Below, one piece after another: positions 8,090 through 16,229 of a stretch of 64,000 nt of DNA (position 1 is its first letter; the number at the start of each line of letters is the position of its first letter). A model generated the notes under the pieces. It did not search any database and was not told the DNA's origin. It saw nothing but the letters and a program-made list of their open reading frames with translations. The stretch spans positions 62,001 through 126,000 of the forward strand of contig DYYG01000037.1 in assembly GCA_020741775.1 (NCBI GenBank), given 5' to 3'. Origin of the DNA: Methylorubrum populi. GTDB taxonomy: Bacteria > Pseudomonadota > Alphaproteobacteria > Rhizobiales > Beijerinckiaceae. The position numbers and the translations under genes were made by a program.

Positions 8090-10249
8090 CTACGCAGCCC
8101 GCACGTTGGCGAGGAATTGCTCGACCTCGCCCTTCAGCTCCGCCGATTGGTTGGACAGGTCGTAGGAGGCGCGCAGCACCTCTTCCGCTGCCCGCCCGGC
8201 TTCCGCCGCGACACGGGCGACCTCGGCGATTTCGGCGGTCATCTCGCTGGTGCCGGCGGAGGCTTGGCTCATGTTGCGGGCGATTTCCTGCGTCGTCGCG
8301 CCCTGCTGCTCGACCGCCGCCGCGATGTTGGCGGTGACGGTGCTCATGGTCTGGATCTGGGAGGCGATGCCGTGGATGGCCCGCGAGGTGCCGTCCGTCG
8401 CCGCCTGGATCGCCGCGACCTGCTGACCGATCTCGTCGGTGGCGCGGCTGGTCTGGCTGGCGAGCTCCTTGACCTCGGCGGCGACCACGGCGAAGCCGCG
8501 CCCGGCCTCGCCGGCCCGCGCCGCCTCGATCGTGGCGTTGAGGGCGAGGAGGTTGGTCTGGCTGGCAATGCTGGAGACGAGGTTGACCACGTCGCCGATG
8601 CGGCTGGCGGCCGCGGCGAGTTCCGTCATCCGCGCCTCGGTGCGCGTCGCCTCGCCGACCGCGGCGACCGACATCTCGGCGGCCTGCTCGACCTGACGGC
8701 CGATCTCCCCGACCGTCGCGCCGAGTTCCTCGGCCGCGACCGCCACCGTGTTGACGTTGTCGGCGGTCTGGTTCGCCGCCGCGGCCGCGCTGTTCGAACC
8801 GTGGGAGGTGCCCTCGACCGCCGAGCGCATGGAGCCGGACGACGCCTGGAGGCCCGACACGGCATCGGCGAAGCGGGTGACGATGCCGCCGACCGATTGC
8901 TCGAACCGGTCGGCAAGATCCCGCAGCATGGCCCGGCGGGCCTGCTCCTCGCGCATCCGCGCGGCCTCCGTCGTCTGAAGCTGCTGCGCCGCGTCCTCCA
9001 GGGACACATCGCGGATCGTGACCACGGCGCGGGCGATGTCGCCGATTTCGTCGCGGCGGCGGCTGCCGGGCACCTCGTCCAATACCTCGCGGGCGGCCAG
9101 CGCCTTGAGCGAACGGGTCAGAGCCCCGAGCGGGCCGACGATCGAGCGCGCCAGCAGCAATCCGAGTACCGAGGTGACGACGAGCACCGCGAGGCCGATC
9201 ACCGCCAGCGAGCGCGACAGGGCGGAGACCGAGGCCACCGCTTCCGCCTCGCTCTTCTCGGCGATCACCGTCCAGGGCGCGCCGAGCACCGAGGCGGAGG
9301 AGGCCGCCGCCAGATGGGCGCCGTCATTCGCGACGTAATCGAAGCTGGTGCCGTCGCTCAGGCGGGCCGCATCGATGCCGAGCGCCGTGGCTGCCGTGCC
9401 GGCCGGCATCTCCGGGTCGAGGGGCGGGCTGTTGCGCAGCAAGCCGTCCCGGCCGATCGCGACGATCTGCCCGGTCTCGCCCATTCCCGTCCGCTTCGAG
9501 AGCACTTGGTCGAACAGGGCGGGGGTGAGCCGCAACAGGACGAAGCCGATACGCTCGGCCGCCTGAGCCGTGCCCATCGCCACGTTGGCGCGCTTGGTCA
9601 TCGCCCGGCCGATGAAGGCCGACGGCCCCTGACCGACCGGATAGGCCGAGAAATCCTCGAACAGGACATCGCCGTCGGCCGCGTCTCTGAGGCGGGCGAA
9701 GAGGCGGGCCGCCCCGGTCTCCTTCAGGCTCGGCTCGTCGGCCAGGGATTTGGCGAAATCCGCCCCCTTGGTCGTCGTGTAGACGACCCGGCCGGACCCA
9801 TCGACGAAGATGAGGTCGGCATAGCCCGGCTGTTCGAGGAGCTTGCGGGCCACCTCCTGAACCTTGGCGTGGCGCCGTCCATACATCGTCCCGGTCGTGC
9901 CGCCGTCGAGGGCGATCCGGGCCTCGGCCGTCTCGGGAGCCTGGAACGTCGCGATCAGGGCGGCGGTCTCGGGCTTGCTCGGATCGAGATTCTCGACCAG
10001 GTCGGAGAAATTCGAGGCGACCTGCTGATGCGTCGAGACCGTGCGGAAATCCGCCTGCATCCGGTCGGAGACGAGGTCGATGGCGTCACGCCGGGCCGCG
10101 GCGGCGAGCTTCAGCGTTTCCCGCGCCGCATCGAGGAGCCCCGACTTTGCGGAGGTCCAACTGACGCCGCCCATGGCGACGGCACTGAGGAGGGCGAGGC
10201 CGATCGTCATCGCCGGAAGGCGTACGCTCAAGCGGCTAAAGTTCTTCAT
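8090..10249 (-). CDS. Methyl-accepting chemotaxis protein
   Basis: Transmembrane chemoreceptor of 719 residues that would signal to CheA/CheW. Layout: transmembrane helix near 13-31, a roughly 310-residue periplasmic sensing region that looks Cache-like ([12 protein letters not shown] before the second helix), second transmembrane helix about 347-368, HAMP about 369-415, then the coiled-coil signalling domain with the hairpin tip around 580-600 ([20 protein letters not shown]). No C-terminal CheR-docking pentapeptide is seen. Ligand unknown. It stands alone with an AT-rich upstream region, as expected for a separately transcribed receptor gene. Confidence 0.95.
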   Translation of the reverse strand: MKNFSRLSVRLPAMTIGLALLSAVAMGGVSWTSAKSGLLDAARETLKLAAAARRDAIDLVSDRMQADFRTVSTHQQVASNFSDLVENLDPSKPETAALIATFQAPETAEARIALDGGTTGTMYGRRHAKVQEVARKLLEQPGYADLIFVDGSGRVVYTTTKGADFAKSLADEPSLKETGAARLFARLRDAADGDVLFEDFSAYPVGQGPSAFIGRAMTKRANVAMGTAQAAERIGFVLLRLTPALFDQVLSKRTGMGETGQIVAIGRDGLLRNSPPLDPEMPAGTAATALGIDAARLSDGTSFDYVANDGAHLAAASSASVLGAPWTVIAEKSEAEAVASVSALSRSLAVIGLAVLVVTSVLGLLLARSIVGPLGALTRSLKALAAREVLDEVPGSRRRDEIGDIARAVVTIRDVSLEDAAQQLQTTEAARMREEQARRAMLRDLADRFEQSVGGIVTRFADAVSGLQASSGSMRSAVEGTSHGSNSAAAAANQTADNVNTVAVAAEELGATVGEIGRQVEQAAEMSVAAVGEATRTEARMTELAAAASRIGDVVNLVSSIASQTNLLALNATIEAARAGEAGRGFAVVAAEVKELASQTSRATDEIGQQVAAIQAATDGTSRAIHGIASQIQTMSTVTANIAAAVEQQGATTQEIARNMSQASAGTSEMTAEIAEVARVAAEAGRAAEEVLRASYDLSNQSAELKGEVEQFLANVRAA

Positions 10250-10734
10250 AGACGGCTCGGTCGTCGTTATATTGCAGTGAGACGCAATGCTAATGCGCGA
10301 CGGTAAATAAAATTTTTATCAAATAGCATTTTCTGGCTATAACGTGCGTCACAACTCTGCAGAGCCGCTCTAAACGGATGGGTTGCAAGCTCTGCGCTGC
10401 CAAGACCCTTTATCGAACTTAGAGTGATGGATACGATCCATGGCGATCACAGCCGACGAAAGCGGAGTGAATCATCGCTGAATTCGGAGAGGGCAGCCGT
10501 CCGGCGCCGCGTGGATGGATGCGGCGGACCCGACGGCGCTTCCGAATGGCTGTGTCGGCCTCGGATGATCGTCAGGCTTCGCAATCGGGCGGTCAGGATC
10601 GCGCCGTTGCAGCCGCGCTACCGTCGCTCTGCGCGGGACATCTGACGGGCCGGGCAAAACTGCCTCGGATTTTTTCGGAGACGGAGATCTCTGTTAAGCC
10701 GTCGACCTCCGGATCCGTCCAAGAGGTTGACGCG
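10250..10734. other. Intergenic region between chemoreceptor and secreted repeat protein
   Basis: Divergent promoter region of about 485 bases. The part next to the chemoreceptor (10270-10350) is AT-rich, as expected for its promoter. Open frames on both strands between 10424 and 10660 look like high-GC chance frames. AAGAGG at 10721-10726 is the likely ribosome-binding site of the following gene. Confidence 0.4.
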
Positions 10735-12186
10735 ATGCGCTTCCGCGCCCGCACTATTCTTCTGCTTCTGCCGCTGATGGGGCCTTCGGCTGTCCTTGCC
10801 CAAGCTCAGCCGGCCGTCGAGGCGCCGCCGGTCCCGGATAACGATCGCGCCGTTCCGAACCTCCCGGCCCTGGTGGATTCCCACGGCCTGCTGCGGCTGA
10901 AACAGGCGGCCGGTCTGGACCGGTCGCTGGCGGGCACCAAGAACCCGAACACGATCATGATGGGGGTTGGCAATCGGATCTCGTTCTGCCCGGCCCTGTC
11001 CTGCATCTACGGGCCGCCGAGCGGCGCGGTCCGGCCGGAATTCTTCGACCATCAGCGGGCCTCCCTGCTGGTTTCCGGCGCGAGCCAGGATGACGGGGCC
11101 ACGCAGGAACAGACGCTGGCGGTGACGACGACGATCGGCACCGGCTATGCGACGCCCTACAAGCCGCGGACGGCCTACCGGGCCGGCGACAACGTCAATA
11201 TCGGCAATGTCGTCTACCGGGCGGTCCAGGCGGGAACCTCGGGCGCGGCGACGACGCTGCCCGCCACGCGTCCCGATCATCTGCCCTTCACGGTCAAGGA
11301 CGGCAGCGTGGTATGGGAGTGGATCAACGACTCGGCGATCAACGCCAAGGTCGGCGCGTATTTCGAAACGAATGTCGTCGATGGCGCCGGGGCGGCCTGG
11401 GGCGCGGCCTTCAACTATCACATCAATACGAAGCCGCGATCAGGCCAATTCTTTCCTGGTGTCGAATTCGATTACGCCAATGATAGCGGTCACGATTGTG
11501 CCGTCGGCGTCACCGATTGCACGGCGATCCGCGTTGGCCTCGCCGGAAACGCGCAGGTGACGCACGGGATTCAGATCACCGGCGATGGGGTGGGGACGAC
11601 GGGTTACTCGTCGATCTGGGCCCTGCGGATCAACGGCGACCGGGTCGCCTCCCAATCGGCGATCGAGGTCGATGCGGCGTCCCCGATCGGGCTCGGTTTC
11701 GGCTCCTCCGGCATCGGAGGGCAATCGCATTCGGTGGCAACGATCCAGGACGTGACCGCCGGCCCGACATCGCTCCAGACGGCCGGCGCCAAGACGATCG
11801 CCGATCTCGTCCTGGGGGCGAGCGGGCCGCGGGCGATCCAGATCACCGGCGCCCGCTCCTCATCCGCCATCGAGGATACCACGACCAGCCCGGCGGCCCT
11901 GAACATCGGCGGCAAGAAGAGCTTGGCGGCGATCCGGGACGGATCGACCACGCCCACGGGAATCCTGCTGCAAGGCGCCTACGCGACCGCCCAGATCTCC
12001 GGTCCGGGCTGGAGCGTCGCCCCGGATGGCGGCCTGACAGCGGCCAGCGTCACCGAGCCTGTCTCTGCGCCTCCCGCCTCGTCGCGGGCTCCGTGCCGTG
12101 TCGGACAACGGGCCTGGGACAAGGATTACGAGTATCGCTGCGTGGCGGCCAATCGCTGGAAACGCGCAGCCCTGTCCGACTGGTAG
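10735..12186 (+). CDS. Secreted protein of unknown function with short tandem repeats
   Basis: I do not recognise a characterised family. The 483-residue product starts with a signal peptide (MRFRARTILLLLPLMG..., likely cleaved after VLAQA near residue 23). Near residues 140-180 a segment reading YRAGDNVNIGNVVYRAVQAG and ending DGSVVWEWIND resembles carbohydrate-binding modules (chitinase-type or tail-fibre Trp-containing modules). Residues about 333-417 form four consecutive repeats of about 21 residues, with the shape x-A-I-x-D-x(3)-P-x-x-L-x-x-x-G-x-K. The last 35 residues contain two Cys and several aromatic residues. The pattern recalls phage tail-spike or capsule-binding proteins, but no phage genes are nearby. 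Start chosen at ATG 10735 for the signal peptide and AAGAGG upstream. Confidence 0.75.
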   Translation: MRFRARTILLLLPLMGPSAVLAQAQPAVEAPPVPDNDRAVPNLPALVDSHGLLRLKQAAGLDRSLAGTKNPNTIMMGVGNRISFCPALSCIYGPPSGAVRPEFFDHQRASLLVSGASQDDGATQEQTLAVTTTIGTGYATPYKPRTAYRAGDNVNIGNVVYRAVQAGTSGAATTLPATRPDHLPFTVKDGSVVWEWINDSAINAKVGAYFETNVVDGAGAAWGAAFNYHINTKPRSGQFFPGVEFDYANDSGHDCAVGVTDCTAIRVGLAGNAQVTHGIQITGDGVGTTGYSSIWALRINGDRVASQSAIEVDAASPIGLGFGSSGIGGQSHSVATIQDVTAGPTSLQTAGAKTIADLVLGASGPRAIQITGARSSSAIEDTTTSPAALNIGGKKSLAAIRDGSTTPTGILLQGAYATAQISGPGWSVAPDGGLTAASVTEPVSAPPASSRAPCRVGQRAWDKDYEYRCVAANRWKRAALSDW

Positions 12187-12225
12187 CCCGCCGCCCGCCC
12201 CGGCCGCCTGAAACGAACCTTCGGG

Positions 12226-12438
12226 TCAGCGCGCGAGACCGCGGCTCGTCTTGAGGCGCCGATCTTCTTTGTCGTCGGCCGCGACGACGGCATCGACGGC
12301 CAGTTCCGCCAGAGTCCGGGCGATGTCATGGGGCAGACGGCCATTGATGATCATCTGGCGCTGGCCCAGGTCCTGCTGCGAGAGCACCGCCGTGATGGCT
12401 CTGACACGGTCTTCCCGGCTTGCTTGAGCCTGCTGCAC
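12226..12438 (-). CDS. Small hypothetical protein
   Basis: A 70-residue acidic-to-neutral helical protein with a coherent hydrophobic pattern (MIINGRLPHDIARTLAELAV and following VVAADDKEDRR). It would begin with GTG at 12438, preceded by a strong AGGGGGG ribosome-binding sequence; an internal ATG at 12354 is the alternative. No family is recognised. It is convergent with the secreted repeat protein. Confidence 0.5.
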   Translation of the reverse strand: MQQAQASREDRVRAITAVLSQQDLGQRQMIINGRLPHDIARTLAELAVDAVVAADDKEDRRLKTSRGLAR

Positions 12439-12934
12439 TCTACCCCCCTAACGCAGCCGGTGATCGGCCTGCGTGCCACCCGCGAGGGGTCATCTCGCCC
12501 CCGGCAGTCGTCGCAAGAATGTCGTAAACTAACTTATGAGGGCTTATACAGACGAGCGGGCACAAACAATATCGGTCGCGGCCATCGCGCGCGATGATTG
12601 GGTTTGTTCACCGCAGATGTGTCCTTCCGGCCACCTCCGGCCTTGCCCCGGCGCTGCCCTCATCGGTGACGAGGAGCGGGTCGAAACAGGGGCTTGGAGC
12701 CTGTGAGGCCTCTGCTCCGGGATCCATGACGATCCTCAGGCTGAGGTGCGCGCGAAGCAAGCCTCGAAGCACGCCGCGCCGCTTCCTCCCGTCGAGCTGT
12801 GTCATGTGTCGACCGTACTGCGGCGCTTCGAGGTCGCGTTGCCGCCCCATCATGTTGGCGGCGGGACCTGCCAGTTCAGCAAGCCGAAACAGGCTCTTAG
12901 CCCATTGTCGGTGCCTGCGCGGCCGGCCACGGCG
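12439..12934. other. Non-coding region with repeat-like palindrome
   Basis: Nearly 500 bases without a supportable gene. Positions 12731-12774 hold a palindromic segment (CCTCAGGCTGAGGTGC...CCTCGAAGCACG) resembling the CTGAGG-type intergenic repeats common in Methylobacterium and Bradyrhizobium. The other open frames in this stretch look like chance frames. Confidence 0.4.
12731..12774 (+). repeat. CTGAGG/CCTCGAAG-type intergenic palindromic repeat (putative)
   Basis: GATCCTCAGGCTGAGGTGCG then GCAAGCCTCGAAGCACG. It contains a CCTCAGG/CTGAGG palindrome and the CCTCGAAG core seen in dispersed repeats of this bacterial group. Only one copy is present here, so the assignment rests on recollection of the family. 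Confidence 0.35.
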
Positions 12935-13087
12935 TTAAGCTGGCGACGGATGTGATCCGTCGCGAAGTTTCAGAAACAGCGCCGCCAGGGTTTCCGCCGT
13001 CTCCTTCGTCAGACCGGTGACGACGAGGCTCGGCGCGGTGACGGCCCAGAGGCCGTCGTCGTTCTGAAGGATCTGGATCGCCGACAC
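12935..13087 (-). CDS. Very small hypothetical protein (50 aa)
   Basis: Reads VSAIQILQNDDGLWAVTAPS, continuing LVVTGLTKETAETLAALFLK and ending DGSHPSPA. The composition is convincing (amphipathic, one Trp, ordinary codon use) and it is bounded upstream by an in-frame TAG only three codons before the GTG start at 13087. AGGG lies at a workable distance upstream. Function unknown. Its next upstream minus-strand neighbour is ureE, about 160 bases away. Confidence 0.5.
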   Translation of the reverse strand: MSAIQILQNDDGLWAVTAPSLVVTGLTKETAETLAALFLKLRDGSHPSPA

Positions 13088-13247
13088 GGCTTGGCCCTAA
13101 CGGAACTGCGGCGGGGACGCCTTCGAAAACGGTCCGGCCGCTCGACATGTTCCGGGGCGGCGAGGGCGCCCGGCCAGGCGGGCGCCTCCGCATCGTTCTC
13201 GCATGGTCTTCGGCGCCGTCCGACGGGCGGGCCGCCGACATCCTCGC

Positions 13248-13844
13248 TCAGTGCTCGTGATGATGGTCGTGTCCGCACGAGCCGTGATCGTGATGACCAT
13301 GATCGTGATGGGCGTGGTCCTTGTGGTCATGCGCCGCGGGCTCGTGACCGGCGTGATCGTGAGCGCCATGGTGATGCCCGTGGCCATGCTCGTGATGGTG
13401 GTCGTGGCCGCAGCAGCTATGGTCGTGGGCGGCCTTTTCCGGCTTGAAGGCGCGGCTCACCGGTGTCGCGGTGCAGCCGGCACCGCGCACGAGTTCGGCG
13501 GCGTGGGCGGGCACGTAGAGGACGTCGGCGCCGATCTCGGCCGGCACATGCTCGCCGCCGAGCTGCCAGGCGAGGCGCATCAGCCGGGCCGGATTGCCGC
13601 CGCGAACCTCCAGCAGGGATTCCTCGGCCGCCCGCACGCCGATGAGGCGCCCGTCGTCGAGCTTGAGCGCGTCGCCGTCCTCCAGCCCCGAGGCCCGATC
13701 CAGGGAGAGATCGACGGAGAGGCCCCCGGCCGTGGTCAAATGGGCATGGGCTTGTCCGCGGGCGGCATGGTCCAGGGTCACCGTATCGACGACGAGGTCG
13801 GGGCGGACGGCGGCCTTGCGAACGATCAGACTAGCTTTGGGCAT
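13248..13844 (-). CDS. ureE: Urease accessory protein UreE
   Basis: Nickel metallochaperone that delivers Ni2+ to the urease maturation complex. The 198-residue product has the UreE N-terminal fold (VTLDHAARGQAHAHL, LEDGDALKLDDGRLIGVRAAEESLLEV) and the metal-binding-domain start (LAWQLGGEHVPAEI, where the family usually has LGNRH). The last 60 residues are a very His/Asp-rich nickel-binding tail. GAGG lies 7 bases before the ATG at 13844. No other urease gene is in the window, so the chaperone gene appears separated from its operon. Confidence 0.88.
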   Translation of the reverse strand: MPKASLIVRKAAVRPDLVVDTVTLDHAARGQAHAHLTTAGGLSVDLSLDRASGLEDGDALKLDDGRLIGVRAAEESLLEVRGGNPARLMRLAWQLGGEHVPAEIGADVLYVPAHAAELVRGAGCTATPVSRAFKPEKAAHDHSCCGHDHHHEHGHGHHHGAHDHAGHEPAAHDHKDHAHHDHGHHDHGSCGHDHHHEH

Positions 13845-14070
13845 GGTCATCCTCGGAAATGAACGCCGGGAGGGGCCGAACTCGGCGCTTTTGCAACAGT
13901 CGCGCCTGAGATGGCAGGCGCGGCGGGAAATGTCATGCCCCGACCGCAACCCGCCGCAATCTTGGCCGTTTCCTGTGCCGTCGATGACCGACGGTGACAG
14001 ACCAAGGCCATTCGGTGTTCCGCACCGTCAAAAGGCCCGATCGCCGATGCACAAGGGAGTTCCGACCGCC

Positions 14071-14340
14071 ATGAAGAGACTGATTGCCGCCGCCCTCGCG
14101 GGCAGCCTCGCGCTCTCGCTCGGTGCCTGCAACACGCCTCAGGACCGCGCTCTGGGCGGCGCCGCCCTCGGTGCCGGCCTCGGTGCGGCGGTTGGCGGTC
14201 TCGCCACGGGCCGGGCCGGCGGTGCGCTGGCCGGTGCCGCGATCGGTGGCGCGGGTGGTGCCATCGCCGGTGCCGCGACCGCGCCGCGCTGCCCCTACGG
14301 CACCTTCCGTGACGAGTACGGCAACGTCTACTGCCGCTGA
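14071..14340 (+). CDS. Small glycine-zipper lipoprotein
   Basis: An 89-residue predicted outer-membrane lipoprotein. The signal peptide ends in a lipobox, LGAC, with Cys20 as the lipidation site. Residues about 27-72 are alternating Gly/Ala motifs (GGAALGAGLGAAVGGLATG...), a glycine-zipper pattern found in small envelope proteins. The C-terminus reads RCPYGTFRDEYGNVYCR, with two Cys that may form a disulfide. AGGGAG stands upstream of the ATG at 14071; an in-frame ATG at 14047 is possible but would spoil the signal peptide. A clear terminator follows at 14374. Confidence 0.75.
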   Translation: MKRLIAAALAGSLALSLGACNTPQDRALGGAALGAGLGAAVGGLATGRAGGALAGAAIGGAGGAIAGAATAPRCPYGTFRDEYGNVYCR

Positions 14341-14373
14341 TCGCCGAACGGCCTGCCAGACAGGTCATGAATG

Positions 14374-14408
14374 AGGGCCGGGGCACGAAGCCCCGGCCCT
14401 TTTCTTTT
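14374..14408 (+). terminator. Rho-independent terminator
   Basis: AGGGCCGGGGC (14374-14384) pairs with GCCCCGGCCCT (14390-14400) around loop ACGAA, followed by TTTCTTTT. It sits 33 bases after the lipoprotein stop. Confidence 0.85.
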
Positions 14409-14549
14409 GCGGCCGTCCCCTCGCCGGACTTGCGCCGCGCTATGCTTTGCGGCGTTACACCGGGTGAGCGAAGCCGCCCGCATCCCTGGAATGCCCTTGC
14501 CTCCATCCGACCTTCCCCGCCCCCTTCTCGCCGCTGCAAGGGGAGCCCG

Positions 14550-15275
14550 ATGAGCACCGGCCTGTGGGGCAAGATCGGCGGCGCCGGGATCGGCGTGCTG
14601 ATCGGGGGGCCGATCGGGGCTCTCGTCGGAGGGGTGGCGGGCCATTTCCTCGTCGATCGCGCGGGGGCGCCCTTCGGGCCGACGCCTCGGGACGTGGTGT
14701 TCACCACCGGCCTCGTGGCGCTCGCGGCCAAGATGGCGAAGTCGGACGGGGTGGTCACCGATTCCGAAGTGCAGGCCTTCGGGCGGGTGGTGCAGGTGGC
14801 GCCGGAGGCCCGCGCGGGCGTGGAGCGGCTGTTCGACCTCGCCAAGGCGACGACCGATGGCTTCGAGGCCTATGCGGCGCAGCTCGCGGCCACTTTCGGC
14901 GAGGAGCCGGCCCTGCTCGAGGATGTCCTCGACGGGCTGTTCCACATCGCCACCGCCGATGGGGCGATCCATGAGAAGGAGGAGCGCTACCTGCGGGCGG
15001 TGGCGGCCATCTTCGGCCTCGACGAGACGGCCTTCCGCCGGGTCGCGGCCCGGCATGTGCGGTTGGCCGACGACCCCTATCTCGTGCTCGGCCTGGACCC
15101 GTCCGCCGATCCGGCGGCGCTCAAGGCGCAGTACCGGCGCTTGGTGGCCGAGAACCATCCCGACCGGGCCCTCGCCCGCGGCCTGCCGCAGGAGGCGGTG
15201 GCGATCGCCACCGCACGCCTCGCCGCCATCAACGCCGCCTGGGACCGGATCGCCGCCGAGCGGGGGCTGACATGA
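14550..15275 (+). CDS. DjlA-like protein: TerB-like domain plus C-terminal J domain
   Basis: A 241-residue co-chaperone-type protein. An N-terminal glycine-rich hydrophobic stretch (residues 5-35) may insert in the membrane, as in DjlA. Residues about 45-155 look like a TerB/tellurite-resistance helical domain (FTTGLVALAAKMAKSDGVVTDSEV). The last 65 residues are a J domain (YLVLGLDPSADPAALKAQYR and ENHPDR with the HPD motif), which would stimulate DnaK. Its TGA overlaps the ATG of the amidase gene, so the two are translationally coupled. Confidence 0.85.
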   Translation: MSTGLWGKIGGAGIGVLIGGPIGALVGGVAGHFLVDRAGAPFGPTPRDVVFTTGLVALAAKMAKSDGVVTDSEVQAFGRVVQVAPEARAGVERLFDLAKATTDGFEAYAAQLAATFGEEPALLEDVLDGLFHIATADGAIHEKEERYLRAVAAIFGLDETAFRRVAARHVRLADDPYLVLGLDPSADPAALKAQYRRLVAENHPDRALARGLPQEAVAIATARLAAINAAWDRIAAERGLT

Positions 15276-16024
15276 GCTTTTCCGCCGACAGCCCGCTCGC
15301 AGACGGCGTCGTCGCCTCGCCCAATCGGGGCGCGCGGGTCGGCGGCGAGCTCGACCTGCTGATCCTGCACTATACCGGCATGCCGACGGCGCAGGCGGCC
15401 CTCGAACGCCTGTGCGATCCGGCGGCCGAAGTCTCGGCCCATTACTTCGTGTTCGAGGACGGGCGCATCGTGCAGATGGTGCCCGAGAGCGACCGGGCCT
15501 GGCATGCGGGCGCTTCGGCCTGGGCCGGGGCCCGTGACATCAATTCCCGGTCCATCGGCATCGAGATCGCCCATCCGGGCCATGCCGGCGGGTTGCCGCC
15601 CTATCCGGAGCCGCAGATGGCGGCGGTCACGGCGCTGACCCGCGACGTCGTCACCCGGCGCGCGATTCCCGGGCCCCGCGTGCTGGCCCATTCCGACGTG
15701 GCGCCGGCCCGCAAGGAGGATCCGGGCGAACTCTTTCCCTGGGAGCGTCTGGCGCAAGCCGGCGTCGGTCATTGGGTTCCGCCGGCGCCGATGCGGGACG
15801 GGCGCTTCTTCGCCCTGGGCGATACCGGCCAGCCGGTGGAGGCTTTGCAGGCGATGCTCGCCCTCTACGGCTACGACCAGCCGGTGACCGGCCGCTTCGA
15901 TGCGGCGATGGCGGCGGTGGTCACCGCCTTCCAGCGTCACTTCCGGCCCGCCCGTATCGACGGCGTGGCGGATTCCTCCACTATCACCACCCTGCGCGAC
16001 CTGATCGCCGCTCAGCCGGCCTGA
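15272..16024 (+). CDS. N-acetylmuramoyl-L-alanine amidase (AmiD/AmpD type)
   Basis: Zinc amidase that cuts the bond between MurNAc and L-Ala in peptidoglycan or anhydro-muropeptides. In the 250-residue product, His33 (ILHYTG), His140 (VLAHSD) and Asp150 fit the three zinc ligands of Amidase_2, and SIGIEIAHPG is characteristic. A C-terminal peptidoglycan-binding domain (about 180-245) suggests AmiD more than AmpD, but no signal peptide is seen, which suggests cytoplasmic cell-wall recycling. Overlaps the J-domain gene by 4 bases (ATGA). Confidence 0.9.
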   Translation: MSFSADSPLADGVVASPNRGARVGGELDLLILHYTGMPTAQAALERLCDPAAEVSAHYFVFEDGRIVQMVPESDRAWHAGASAWAGARDINSRSIGIEIAHPGHAGGLPPYPEPQMAAVTALTRDVVTRRAIPGPRVLAHSDVAPARKEDPGELFPWERLAQAGVGHWVPPAPMRDGRFFALGDTGQPVEALQAMLALYGYDQPVTGRFDAAMAAVVTAFQRHFRPARIDGVADSSTITTLRDLIAAQPA

Positions 16025-16188
16025 TTCCGCTTGCGGTTGCTTGAGCCGGCCTTGGGATCCGCGAGCGGGGCGGGGGCCTGGTCGACGGCATCCGCCGCCC
16101 CGGCGGAAGTGGGCGGCGGCCGGACAAGGCGCCGCGTGCCCGAGAATTCGGAAAGATATCGGGCAGCCCGGCGTTGAGCCGCCGACAT
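16012..16188 (-). CDS. Small basic hypothetical protein (possible)
   Basis: A 58-residue frame starting MSAAQRRAARYLSEFSGTRR and ending SSNRKRNQAG, rich in Arg and Pro. It fills the gap between the convergent amidase gene and the antiporter gene and overlaps the amidase stop by 13 bases. The frame stays open upstream of the ATG at 16188. The start lacks a well-spaced ribosome-binding site, so it could be spurious. Confidence 0.35.
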   Translation of the reverse strand: MSAAQRRAARYLSEFSGTRRLVRPPPTSAGAADAVDQAPAPLADPKAGSSNRKRNQAG

Positions 16189-16229
16189 CTCCGGCCCGGG
16201 CTCGCGCGTGGTTTCCCGCCATTCCTTCC

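Noticed and set aside
7985..10306. Plus-strand open frame of 773 codons antisense to the chemoreceptor gene
   Set aside because: Same artefact; the opposite strand has a complete MCP.
13260..13440. Low-complexity repeat at GTGATCGTG/CATGATCG
   Set aside because: It is the coding sequence for the His/Asp-rich tail of UreE, not a separate repeat.
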